Below are positions 53,812 to 64,000 of a DNA stretch of 64,000 bases, one piece after another. The translations under genes were made by a program, and so were the position numbers. The DNA is from Adiantum capillus-veneris. Taxonomy: Eukaryota > Streptophyta > Polypodiopsida > Polypodiales > Pteridaceae. The notes beneath the pieces are model-generated. The model had not been told where the DNA came from and searched no databases. It saw nothing but the letters and a program-made list of their open reading frames with translations. Positions within the stretch are counted from its first letter, which is position 1. Each line of letters opens with the position of its first letter. The stretch is from NCBI GenBank assembly GCA_014529385.2, contig CM043944.1:86393884-86457883 (forward strand), in the 5' to 3' direction.

Positions 53812-54874
53812 GTATGCCAAGCTCTACAATGAGTTCCTAGAATCCTAAGACCATTACAAGTTTGTAAGCAAGTTGTGTGCTGATGTGAAGAGGGGGATGA
53901 CATACACATTAACTCCAAGGCCTCATGTTATGGATCCTGAAAATGCAAATAATGTGTTTGGTACTTGTGTTGCCTGTGGAGAGACTTTGGAGACTTCTTA
54001 CATGGTTGATACATTCATGCTTCCTTGCAGGCATCAGTACTATCCACTATGTTTTGCAATTGTGTTGAGAATGAAAGATATGTGTGTGAAGGCATGTTGC
54101 AACACCACAATCCTTTGGAGGCAAAGGCCTGGGTGTCAGGGAGGTCATTATTGAAGAGTGAGTGGGGTGTTTGTGTTGAACAGGATATGTTTATATCATT
54201 TGAATTGATGATCTAATCTTATATTTCATCTATGTGTATATATAGGTAGAGGATCTTTTGGTGCAGACACCCATGATGACACTCCACTATATCGGAAGGA
54301 TCTCCTTGGTCATAGCAAGTTAGATGCCACTCACATGTTCCAGGAAGATCCTTACAAGTCAATGCAAGAAATACTAGAAGACCTTGATGCCAACACAGTG
54401 GAAGGGAAAGGGGTTGAGCCTACTATAGACTCAAGCTTGGGAGAAGATCAATTAAAAGTCAAAGTAGAGGAGAGGGTTAGAAAGGGGACCACAAGAGAAC
54501 CAACAAGGAGTAAGTGATCTTCTTAGGAATTTGATGATATGGAGATTAACCAAGGCAAGAAGATCAACGAAGAAATGCCAGGTGATGAGAAGGTGATAGC
54601 TGAAGTTCTCTTAGTGGCAGAGTTTTTGGCTGCAACATCAAAATCTGTAGAGGAGAAGGCAAATAGAAAGAGAAGAAAGAATGAAAAGAGGGCGACGGAA
54701 GCTGCTAAAAGTGCGCAGGAGGCTATAGGGGCAAAGAAACCCAAAGGCACGGAGGAGGCTAAAGTTGCAGAGGAGGCCAAAGGGGCTGAAGGTGTAGAGG
54801 AATCCAAAGGTGTAGAGGAGGCTAAAGGCATGGAGGAGGCCAAAGGTACACAGGAGGCCAAAGGTGCAAAATAG
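53812..54874 (+). CDS. Cys-rich (RING-like) protein with acidic Lys/Glu/Ala repeat tail, frames broken or spliced
   Basis: MEYAKLYNEFLES opens at 53,812 just after tattttgtag, a good 3' splice site. From 53,873 the frame has CVACGETLETSYMVDTF, then LPCRHQYYPLCFAIV and DMCVKACC. Cys/His spacing (CX2C, CxHX4C, CX4CC) looks RING-like or like another zinc finger, but is not canonical. About 54,250-54,517 continues GADTHDDTPLYRKDLLGH, and 54,539-54,874 ends in a run of EEAKG-type repeats. A conserved gtatatatag near 54,236-54,245 could be an intron end. I cannot name the family. Stops between segments require introns or mean decay. Confidence 0.45.
54720..54872 (+). repeat. Short tandem repeat coding EEAKG
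   Basis: Units of about 15-21 bp such as gaggaggctaaaggc and gaggaggccaaaggt repeat about nine times with variation. They encode a Glu/Ala/Lys/Gly run at the C-terminus of the preceding frame. Confidence 0.9.
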
Positions 54875-55239
54875 ACACCTGATGCAACACCCTTAGGAGC
54901 AAGTGATAGCATTGACTGAGCCACCCTCTCCCAACTCTTCCTTATGAAATCTAGAAAGACCCCCATTGGTCGTGGTCTCAAGCCATGAACCTGCAAGAAT
55001 TAGCTATTGTGATAGAATTTTCTACTTGCTTCTAGCTCAATATGAAATACCAAACCATTTTGCTTATGTCAAATCATTTGGTTTCATGCCACTCTACTCT
55101 CAAAAGATGTCAATGTGTTTGTAAACGGTCATGTCCTACTATCAAAAATTTAAAAACTTTTATGGTGCCTAATGTCCAACTTTGGTACTTCAAAAAGGTT
55201 GTGTTCTTCCACTCATATATTTAGTGATACTACACTAAG

Positions 55240-56170
55240 GGACAATTGGTGGCTCAATGAACAACAACCAAATACATCAATGCCAACAAATGTAATGGAG
55301 AGCAATAAGCGCTTTGTTATTTTGGATGTCAATGGAGTGCTACTAATGGATTATGTTGAAGAACCCAAGAACTTGTGGAATTTCACATTCCCAGCAGAAA
55401 GGTGTGCAAGTCTTCTAATACAAATACTGTATTGTCAGACCTGATGCGGAGAACATCATCATCAACTCGAGGAGGCGATGCTACGTTATGCTCTAGTCAT
55501 GTAGCAAAAGGAAGAATTTGATGGCCATAATGAATGCTTGCTTCGCTCGGTTGATGAAGACCTCTTTTTAGGTCTTTATTCCTTAACTTTCAAACTAGTT
55601 TTACTGATTTTGGTACTATTTTGTACTTGGCTACTGTTTTGTACACATTTTGGTGCTATATGGTACGTTGGTATTATTTGGTACTATCATGTAAATAATT
55701 TGATACTATTTGGATCTTTGGTACTTTGGTGCTATGGTACACAATTTGGTACTATTTTGTACTTTGGTTCTTTGGTACTTCTGTATTGTGTTGTACCAAG
55801 TTTAGTACTGTGTCACTATTATGTACTATTTGTTACTTTGGTACTCTTATTTGTATGGTTATTCTAACTACTTAGTTTACTTGTTATAAATATTTTTTAC
55901 TAATCTCAATGTGATATGTGGGCTCCCACACTCAGAGATGTGCCAACCCTTTTGGAGGAGTTCGGTGACAAGCCTATTTTTCTAAATCTCCTAAGAAGAG
56001 TGTGGAACAAGCACCAGTAGTTCAATGAAGCAAACACCCTCCTTGTGGACAACGGGAGATACAAGTCCTTGAAGAATGATTACAAGTCATGTTGCTGCAT
56101 TCAATCATATGAGCCAAAGTATTATGACCCCTAAAAGCCGAAGTATCTTATGTTGGTCATTTTTCCATGA
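55240..56170 (+). pseudogene. FCP1/NIF-type phosphatase (HAD family) pseudogene with minisatellite-filled intron
   Basis: First part (about 55,285-55,400) reads NKRFVILDVNGVLLMDYVEE, the HAD motif DxNG (Asp nucleophile kept, Asn in the usual second Asp place). Next, in a shifted frame (about 55,430-55,555), RPDAENIIINSRRRCYVML then an in-frame stop, then SCSKRKNLMAIMNACF; this aligns with the FCP1 core. After about 350 bp of TTTGGTACT-rich DNA, 55,920-56,130 reads DVPTLLEEFGDKPIFLNLL and NEANTLLVDNGRYKSLK, matching the late N-T-L-L-V-D-[DN]-S block, with Ser changed to Gly. Such enzymes remove phosphate from Ser (e.g. polymerase II tail). Frameshift and stops indicate a pseudogene. Confidence 0.7.
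55590..55865 (+). repeat. TTTGGTACT minisatellite inside the phosphatase locus
   Basis: Same motif as at 51.7-53.8 kb (ggtactattttgtact, ttggtactttggtgctat). It lies between two parts of the FCP1-like reading frame, so it probably occupies an intron or was inserted there. Confidence 0.9.
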
Positions 56171-56950
56171 ACATGTCGGTGGCTAGCTGAAAACTTCCCC
56201 ACTGCTTACAGTCGTTGCACACCCTTGTTTGATGTCAAGGATGACATTTTCTTGTTTTTTGCCAACTACTTTGTATCTTTGGAGGGGTATTTGTACCGCT
56301 TTGTGTTGTGAACTCGTGCTATGAAGCCATGATGGTGCAAAGTGTGCAGAGAAGGACGAGAGAGAGAAAGAGAAGAAGTCGACACCAAGCCAGAGAAAAA
56401 CTAACACGCTACTCTAATTTTTATTAAAGGAAGCCTTTACATAGTCTTTGGAAGGTGATGTCTACCTCACATTTTCCACATGCAAACTCAACTAACTAAT
56501 GGTCTATACCTACATGCCTTGAGAATTGTTCTCACAGGCTGACCCATAAACTGACCAATAAGGGCTTGAACCCAACACTTTGACCCCTCTAATGTGTAAA
56601 GATTTTGTAAGCTTGTACTTTGCCTGTAGCATTTTAATGAGAATTATCATTATATGTGTACCTTGGTCCCTGGAAAAATTTTTGTACACATACTTTTTCT
56701 TGTTACTGCTTGTACTTTTCTCTGACTACTTGGTGAAAAGGGTGAATTTGGAATTTGTGACAAGTGGGAGTTGATAGGTTAGTAGTTCCTCTTCAAAGTT
56801 GGATGAGAGGATGGAAGAGGATGATAGGAAGCAAAGAGGGGAGAGCTAAAGGGAGGGAAGGATGAGTGAGAGGAAGTGGAAAGTACCAAAAAGGCTACTT
56901 ATTACCACCATATTATTGAGGTTTATAAATGTGGCTGCAAAAGAATTGTA
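56171..56950. other. No gene recognised
   Basis: Sequence past the phosphatase remnant. It includes a purine-rich stretch (56,350-56,400, gagagagagaaagagaag) and a 64-codon hydrophobic ORF (56,580-56,774) without a known motif. Words such as ttgaacccaacactttgacccct suggest a transposon end, but no partner was found. Confidence 0.35.
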
Positions 56951-57265
56951 GACAACAATCAGCTAAAACCATTTAGCACAGTACCAAGATTTGATAACAC
57001 AATAGTAACTAAATGATTGTACATGTAGCAGATAGTACCAAACTCGGGTAGTATAGAGTATCAAATTTGGTACTATAGTACTATAGAGTATCAAAGTTGG
57101 TAGGAGATAGTACCAAAGTTTGGTAATATAGAGTATCAAATTTGGTACTACAACACTTAACTAAAAACAAAAAACACAGTACCAAAATTTGCTACTACAA
57201 TAACACAACAGTCAACTAAAAACTATAAATCATAGTACCAAATTTTGGTATTATGATATACCAGA
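56950..57265 (-). repeat. Inverted TTTTGGTACT-type array
   Basis: The complementary motif agtaccaaa recurs (gtaccaaatt, gtaccaaagtttggta, agtatcaaatttggtac). It is opposite in orientation to the arrays at 51.7-53.8 and 55.6-55.9 kb, and locally also contains both orientations. Confidence 0.85.
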
Positions 57266-57281
57266 TTGATAACATAGTAAT

Positions 57282-58545
57282 AGCATTAGACGGTACTTAT
57301 CACAAGTAAGATTCTATTCAAGTAAATTACAACTATTGCTAGTGGTTATAATTGTGGCTAGATCTTAGTTAGAATAAACACGATATGGCTCCCCTCCTAC
57401 TCACTTCCTTCTTCGTATGGAATAATCTTGTATGCCATACTTGGCAAACTTACTTGGCATACTATTGTATGCCAAGTAAATAGTGTGCCAAGTAAGTTTG
57501 GTATTATGTTGTACCAGATTGATAACACAACAATAGCATTAGACACTTGGGGAATTCACTCTATATGCAAAATGGGACACCACCTAAAAGCGAAAAACTT
57601 TGATAAAACCCCTATATACGACTCATATTAGAGAAAATGACCCCCCTTTCTACGCTTACGACAATCAATGCAGAAAACTATCATACCCCTGTCTTACATA
57701 TAAAATTTAGATCTCACATGATCTAACTGAGTAAAACTTGTCAAAGAGTGTATAGCATAGTGAATCTCAACGTACTAAGGAACTACTTCTGTTGATAACT
57801 AGATGTACCCTCAATGTTTCTTAGTTTGACTTTCAAACTATGTTCCCGTTCAGCCTACGCTCTAGCTACTCGTCCAATTTTGAACCATCTAAATTACTCA
57901 AAAAATATGGTTATAATGTTGTGTTAGACTCTCCGTGTAAATTTGCATCTATACAAACTCTTTATAGCTTTCATCCCACAAAAAATGAACTATAATCACA
58001 AAACAAGCAATTGATACAAAGCAGTGTTAGTTCTTGCATGTATCTTTTTAGCTATTGACTCACAAGTTTGAAGGAAGACTCTTTTGGGAAACCATGATTT
58101 TGAAACACAAAAAATTCCTATCATTTTTCCCTTTTCTCACTTCTCCCATCCCCCCCCCCCCCCCCATAAATATGATACTCCTCTCCCTTATTTTTAAGCT
58201 TGGGAGATAAATTATTGGGAGCCTGTCCCTAACTTATACACTTATGTAACTTGTAAAAATACCCCCTCCCCTGCACTTACGTGGTGTGGTATTTTTTCCA
58301 TGGTGAATCCCTCGAGATTAGACAGTACTTATCACAAGTAAGATTCCATTCAAGAGAATTACAACTATTTCTAGTGGGTGGTTAGAATTGTAGTTAGAGT
58401 ATATGGATCCCCTCCTGATCACTTCCTTCTTCATATGGTATATTGTTGTAACACAACAATAGCATTAGACACTGCTTGTCACAAGTAAGATTCTATACTA
58501 GAGAATTACAACTAAAGATAGTGGTTAGAATTGTAGTTAGAATTA
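57282..58545. repeat. Local tandem repeat (attagac...cacaagtaagatt), four starts
   Basis: Units start at about 57,282, 57,538, 58,317 and 58,465 with attagac. They continue tacttatcacaagtaagatt and gagaattacaacta. The second unit is broken after 9 bp by the small DNA element (57,547-58,316). Divergence is about 10-15%. Confidence 0.85.
57547..58316. mobile_element. Small non-autonomous DNA element (MITE-like), copy 2
   Basis: 770 bp, inverse orientation to copy 1 at 7,265-7,936. Shared stretches include gataaaacccctatatacga, aaaactatcatacccct and ataactagatgtaccctc. Terminal bases are ttggggaattcac and gtgaatccctcgag. It is flanked by attagacac (57,538-57,546) and attagacag (58,317-58,325), but those 9-mers are also starts of local tandem units, so a 9-bp TSD is likely rather than proven. 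A C16 run lies at about 58,150. No coding capacity. Confidence 0.82.
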
Positions 58546-58559
58546 GGAAAATGTACAAC

Positions 58560-59990
58560 CTACGGGGGTTTCTAAAAATGTTATAGATCAGCCTATTATT
58601 GATGCATGATGTACTTGATGTGGAAAGGGCTGAGAATGAGAAAACTAGAGGTATGCCAAAATGGCTGGTGCATACTTTACATGACAGTAAATTGGATGCA
58701 CCTTTGTCTAGTCGTACTCGTTCAAGTTCTCTCCATGCATCTTATGATGAGATTGTTATGATTTGGCTATTTTAGGCTTATGTGATGTAGAGGAACCTCT
58801 ATGTTTTGATGAAGCACATAATTCAATGGTTGCCATGCAATCAAAATATGATCCACTTATAGAAAATGGCACATGGACTTTATGTGATTTGCCTCCTGGA
58901 AAAAAAACCATGGGTACAAAGTGGGTTCACAAGTTTAAACAAAATCCGGATGGTGAGATTGATCGTTGTAAGGCTCGACTTGTTGCAAAGGTTATGCATA
59001 GCAAAAAGGCAAAGATTATGAAGAGACTTTTTTTCCCACTTGCCGTATGACTACTGTGCATTTTGTATGTGCATTGGCAGCTCATTTTGGATGGAATGTA
59101 CATCAACTCAGATATTGTTATTGCTTTCTTGAATGGTGACATATTTGAGTAAGTTTATGTAGCACAGCCTCGCAGTTTTATCATTAAAGGGCAGGAAGAT
59201 AAAGTGTCCGAATGTAAGAAAGATTTGTATGAGTTGAAGCAATCTCCTTATGCTTGGTATGAGAAATCTAACACTCATTTGGTTAAACGAGGCTTTTGTA
59301 ACAGTCCAACAGGAAGCACTTTGTATGTAAAGCGTGAGTGTGATGTACTTCTCATTGTTTTTCTATATGTCCATGATTTGCTGATCATTGGTCCTGATGA
59401 GACACATATTGTGAGTTTAAGAATAACTTGAATGCTACTTTCAAGATGAATTATTTGGGATTGTTGCATCATTACTTGGGCATATAGTTTAAGGAGTGTG
59501 ATGGTGCTATTGCCTTGTGTAAAAGAGGTTACATAATAGAGACATTGCTATGTAAGTTTGAAGGATTTCAAACCTATTTCCACTCCCATGGAAACAGGTT
59601 TGACATTGAGTCTTCATGATGGTGGTGATCTTGCTAAGATCACTCTTTACCAAACTAGTATTGGATGCCTTATTTATCTATGCAACATGAGGCCAAATAT
59701 TCAGTTTTCAATCTCACATGTCAATAGATTTATGCATAGCCTAGGGTCTAAGCATTGATAGACTATCAAGTGGATCTTGGGTTGTTTTATCACAAGGGGG
59801 GAGCATTGCCACCAAATTTACATGCTTTTTTGGACTTAGATTGGGCTCATTGTTATGACACGCGAGTGTCCACGAGTGGATTTTGTTTTATGCTCGGTAG
59901 CTCATGCATATCATGGTTGAGCAAGAAGCAACCTACAATTCTGGAAGGGGTGAGTGTGAAAAGACTCTTGTTTTGGTGTGGTTCACTTTA
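58560..59990 (+). pseudogene. Ty1/copia reverse transcriptase and RNase H relic
   Basis: Reads NGTWTLCDLPPGKKTMGTKW, VHKFKQNPDGEIDRCKARLV (RT start, 58,860-58,990), then DIVIAFLNGDIFE (motif A, about 59,115-59,150), CKKDLYELKQSPYAWYEK, and LYVHDLLIIG near 59,365-59,395, where the catalytic YVDD is YVHD. After frame breaks come KPISTPMETG, YQTSIGCLIYL and the RNase H block AFLDLDWAHC, STSGFCFMLGSS, ISWLSKKQPTI. The first ~100 codons of the open part resemble the linker before RT. No LTR, gag or integrase is adjacent, so this is a truncated piece. Confidence 0.9.
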
Positions 59991-59999
59991 GACCCAAAG

Positions 60000-60450
60000 G
60001 TTAGATATCAAAGGCATTCGTATCTAGCATTCGTATCATCAGTGAACTGGGAGAGACATTGAGAAGACTTAGGGTTGGGGAGGGAAATCCCTTTTATAAT
60101 CCCTCTTCTCATCCTATCCTTGACTAGGCAGTTAAGACTATCAACAACAACTGTGAAAAAGAGGGGATCAATAGAGCAACCTTGACAAACAAAACAAGAA
60201 AGGTCAAAATCCTTAGACAATTGACCATTGAGAGCCACTCAGGCTCTAGGATTTTCGAACAAATTTTTCACATAGAGTATGAGACAAGGACCAAATCCCA
60301 TAGCCTCCAAGCACTGTAAGATAAAGGACCGTTCCAATCAATCATAGGCCTTGTCAAATCTATTTTATTGAACACAAAGTCTTGACCTGACTTTGTTTCA
60401 TATTCAAATCCCTCTGAGTGGGAAATCAACTCTTGCACCAACTGTGGGAA
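60000..60450 (-). pseudogene. LINE reverse transcriptase fragment
   Basis: At 60,238-60,008 the minus strand reads ALNGQLSKDFDLSCFVCQGC, then SIDPLFFTVVVDSLNCLV, GIIKGISLP and SQFTDDTNA. This is the L1-type motif B (VRQGCPLSP) through motif C, here TDDT with both Asp kept. Upstream, decayed frames to about 60,450 show the motif-A neighbourhood. The 5' part of the ORF is absent. The end abuts the copia relic. Confidence 0.85.
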
Positions 60451-60589
60451 CGTTTTTTTTATCCATAAGCATTGGGAACTATATTAGAAAGAAATAGAAG
60501 CTACATCAAGAGGCTTTCGAGCCAGCGTATAGATTACAAAACCAAAATAGGGAAATTTAAATAATCCTACAAGAGTCACATTAAGCAAA

Positions 60590-61577
60590 TTGGGGCAGGG
60601 CATCAATCTCATTTTGCAACTGGGCAATGAACATACTCCCTTCCTGGATTTGAGACTCCAAGTGGCTCATCTCCAAGTCCTGACACTTCTCCCACTGCTC
60701 CTTGGTGAGGATCTTATCCAGAGTTCAGGAGGAAGGTTGATGGCCGTCAACCATCCTTTGGTGATGGAATTTTGTGCCCTTTAAGATATATTTGTTACTT
60801 TTCTATAGGTCCTCATAAATCTTCAAGGCATGTAGATTGAAGATAGAAAGATAGCCGGTGTAGTCTCCTAACAATAGATGTTTTCAGGAAGGAGTGAATC
60901 CCAACACTTTGACTAGTGGGAAAAGCACTTGGAAGTTGGTAGCATAATTTAAAAAGAGGTGAAAAATATCCTCTATTTGATGGTGACACTTTCAACATCT
61001 ACCATCACCTAGATTGGCTTGCACCATCCTACTTCTTGTCCACACCGCTTTGTGCAAAATTAACCATAAAAGCACATACTTTTTGGGTTCGATAGCCTTG
61101 GACAAAATGTTGTAAACTTGAATTCCCATTTTTTCTTGAAGAGGAAGTCCTTTATCTCTTGTTAAGAGTGAGGTAGAGAAGGGGGTTCAAATCCGGAGAG
61201 TTGCACAAGGAGTTCATTAACTTGAATCCACCCTCCCACCCAGAGGCCTTGAGATTCATAGGTTGAGTAGAGTGGAGAGTCCATTTCAGGTCCTCAAGGA
61301 AAATATCCATCCTAGACTTTAGTAGAGTTAACTCCCAAGGGCTAGTTCTAAATTGTAAGGAAAGGTCAAGGTGAGTCAGCCAATCTTGGTTAGCATGATC
61401 CCACATCTGGTGTGTGTAAGGCGAGAGCTCTCTTAAGATGTTGGGGGGAGACAGCTGGTAACTAAAAGGAGGGCCACCAAGGTGAGTCCCATGGGGGATG
61501 GATAAGTAATGTTTAAAGAGGACATTGGGCTTGTGTTGCAGGACCAAATCACACCACCTATAAAGTGCATGCAACAC
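60590..61577 (-). pseudogene. LINE ORF2 C-terminal region with zinc-finger (zf-RVT)
   Basis: At 61,577-61,152 a 141-codon frame begins MLHALYRWCDLVLQHKPNV. At about 61,090-60,960 the minus strand reads ILHKAVWTRSRMVQANLGDG and then KCHHQIEDIFHLF, the zinc-finger-like tail of plant L1 ORF2 (zf-RVT). On this strand the C-terminal region lies before the RT fragment at 60.45-60.0 kb, the reverse of normal order. So either two LINE copies are joined or one was rearranged. Confidence 0.65.
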
Positions 61578-64000
61578 TACCTAGATCAACATAATGTCAA
61601 TCGAGGACACAAATGACATGATAGGCGCACGGAGGCAATCTCTTTAGCTTGTCAGGCTAAGACCATCCCACACATACAACACTCTAAAAGGCCAACTAAA
61701 CCACATTTAAGAATCTCACTACTCGCAACTACACCACCCAACCTACATACACACAAATGGAAGGAAACTCATCAAATCATACTAGAATCGTACAAAACTT
61801 AAGGAACACCATCCCCTCACTAGGATACACCTGTCCCAAAGCCTCTACACTCAAAATCCTCACTCCAAACCCATTTGTGGAAAATGTGTATGAAGATAAA
61901 GTAAAATTTTGGAAGTCCTCGAAAGTGAAATCTATGAGTACCTATACGTAGCTTATGTTACCACGATACTAGTGACTACTTGCACGTAGAAAACATGCAT
62001 TGTTTGATACACTTACAACCGCAAATAGCTCATAGATGCATTAGAGGACGTGCTCCATCTTGCATGGAATGCTTGGCGTTGATGCGTAGCTCTCTCCAAG
62101 CCTATCACGATGGTGCAGTTGAATCTCCAATGCGATGAGCGAACGGGCAGTAGCGTCAAAATGCAGGTCACACTCTCTCTCTTTCTCTCTCACACACACA
62201 GTCGACGGTAGCTTAAAACTTTGATTATGACAAAAGTTCTCTCTACAAAATGACCTAGTACCTTGTATACTAAGGCTACCATAGGTTAAAACCAAAATAG
62301 AGTTCAATGGGTCAAACGGCTTTGTATTTACAAGCTGGAAGTGCCATCGCACCCCGGCTTCTGCAACTAGACTAGGTACTCATTACAAATAATGTTTTTA
62401 ACCATAATCCGCATCATTTCATAACTCTTCAAGAATAAGGATTTGTTGATTTATGTCGTATTGTTGACCCGTGGTTCAATACTCCCCCCCTTTGAATTCA
62501 TGTCATCCCTAACATGACGTGATTGTCAATGCCAGTGCGATCTTTGTTGTTGTTTTTGCTTTTGTTGGCTCCACTTTTTGTACATTGTTTTTTGGATGTC
62601 TCTGTACATTCCTTACTAGAATGTCTTTTGATTTCCAGTGCTTGTTAGCCTTACTATAAATTTAGGAATGACTTAATGCTTTGGGTCTTAATTTGTTTGC
62701 TCTTTTTCATTGGTGACTCCTTTGTTCTTGCATCAAGGTGATCAAAGTCGCATTTTCCACTGTTAGCCTTTGTGTGCTGTGTAAATCATTATACTACTTC
62801 TACTTGATACATGACTTAATTAAATCCTGACAAACCCCAATTAATTCCCCAAGTCAGTAAATTGCTTCAAAAAGGCCTTATCCGATATCATTTGTGATAG
62901 GTGACCATGGTTGAGCTATCATTGTCCGTTTGTCCTCAAAGCTCGTATCCATCTACATGTACAGGGTATGTAGATGGATATCCTGGCTTCAAATTTGGAA
63001 AAATTGCATCTCAGGCTAGGGTTAGACTTTTTTTAAAACCCTTATCTTGTATTCTCTATTCATAGCCTACTGACAAAGTTTGGCTTCATTTGGGCTTGTA
63101 TTTGGCACTTTTTCGATTTCAGTTTTGAAAACGACTAATGGTCATCTCTGGCACCTTCTGGCTACCAAACACATGTAGAACCAATGATGAGACCCAAAAT
63201 TTGGCTTGATCCCTAGTTGCTCCCTACATACATTTATCGTGATAGATGACTGAATTGTCATTTCTAGCTCCCTTTTTTTGTTGTCAGTATTGTTAGTCCC
63301 TTTTGTTTGCTAGGCTTCATTAAGTCACATACAAGATAGAAGATTTACTATATAAAGATCTATTTCTTGTACACAGCCTTGCAGTCGCATGAAGTGTCTG
63401 ATAGGCAACTTTACACTTGATGGGTGCTTTCGTTTAGTCGCATCACCAACTTTCTTTGTCTTTGTAGGCCATCCCAGAGTTTTATGACTAAAGGAAAATC
63501 TCATCTCAAAAATACTAAATAAAACAAAAAATCAAATCAACAAAAAGTAAAATCATTTAAATAGAATTCTAAATGCTATGTACAATGTACACATGTCCTT
63601 AGGGTCTCATATATGTCTTTTGTCCCTATTCTCTTCCTATAATGCTATTATGAGGGCACATACTCTAAATTTTGTAAAAAAAGTATCACAATCAAATGCA
63701 AAATTCAATGCAGCTCACAAAGCATTGCCCTCTAGTATTCATAGTTGTGGGACGCATGTCTAACCTAACCATCCTATCTTATTGCAATATTAGCAAGAAC
63801 CACAATTAAATTGTCAATCCATGGGATGAAGCTGACTCGACTAGTGCATAGAGGCTACAAGAGGTTGTCAATCTCTTAGAAAACAACTAAAAACTCGCAT
63901 CTAAATCAGCAAAAGCCAAGCGCCTCATCGGCAAACAAATCACATCCGTTACATCATCAAATGACATCCAAATGTAATGAAACTTCTAGAAAAAATTTTA
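61578..64000. other. No gene recognised
   Basis: About 2.4 kb of A+T-rich, stop-rich DNA. A short pyrimidine/CA run lies at 62,168-62,200. The minus-strand 103-codon ORF at 62,041-62,352 and the plus-strand 61-64-codon ORFs have no known motif. It is presumably decayed transposon or intergenic sequence. No LTR pair, tRNA or rRNA was seen. Confidence 0.5.

Noticed and set aside
58140-58170. C16 run as a structural element
   Set aside because: It lies within the small DNA element, where copy 1 has a G-rich stretch on the other strand; simple homopolymer growth explains it.

Overview
This window looks like nuclear DNA of a land plant with a large, repeat-rich genome. It is a dense, nested graveyard of retroelements: Ty3/gypsy, Ty1/copia, L1-type LINEs, a gag-only LTR element, one Penelope-like element and small non-autonomous DNA elements. 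Long dinucleotide tracts are frequent. No complete, intact host gene, tRNA, rRNA or CRISPR array was recognised. A non-seed plant (lycophyte, fern or bryophyte) would fit the Penelope-like reverse transcriptase and the style of the gypsy elements, but the sequence does not settle the species.

Layout. 1-5.2 kb: decayed plus-strand Ty3/gypsy element. 5.2-11.8 kb: minus-strand L1-type LINE with tandem duplications, its RT split by a 0.67-kb non-autonomous DNA element. 11.8-17.5 kb: LTR fragments, a tRNA-Met primer site, microsatellites and unrecognised ORFs. 17.5-20.9 kb: second plus-strand gypsy relic of the same lineage. 21.3-29.6 kb: minus-strand, gag-only LTR retrotransposon, with a nearly matching target-site duplication and its empty site preserved at 30.37 kb.

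31-50.8 kb: a minus-strand Ty3/gypsy element. Its two LTRs are both split at the same compound microsatellite by Penelope-like material. The 5' LTR carries a reverse transcriptase flanked by two ~3-3.6 kb direct repeats (pseudo-LTR organisation). 50.8-57.3 kb: the most gene-like stretch. It has an FCP1/NIF-type phosphatase pseudogene and a Cys-rich protein with an acidic Lys/Glu/Ala repeat tail. Both lie among long arrays of a degenerate TTTTGGTACT motif, and one array contains a copia GAG-pre-integrase fragment. 57.3-58.5 kb: local tandem repeat split by a second, inverted copy of the small DNA element. 58.6-60 kb: copia RT/RNase H relic. 60-61.6 kb: minus-strand LINE pieces in permuted order. 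61.6-64 kb: nothing recognised.

Nearly every coding segment has stops, frameshifts or lost catalytic residues. The main value of the window is the readable order of insertions and the Penelope-like element, which has a CxC motif, pseudo-LTRs and microsatellite junctions.
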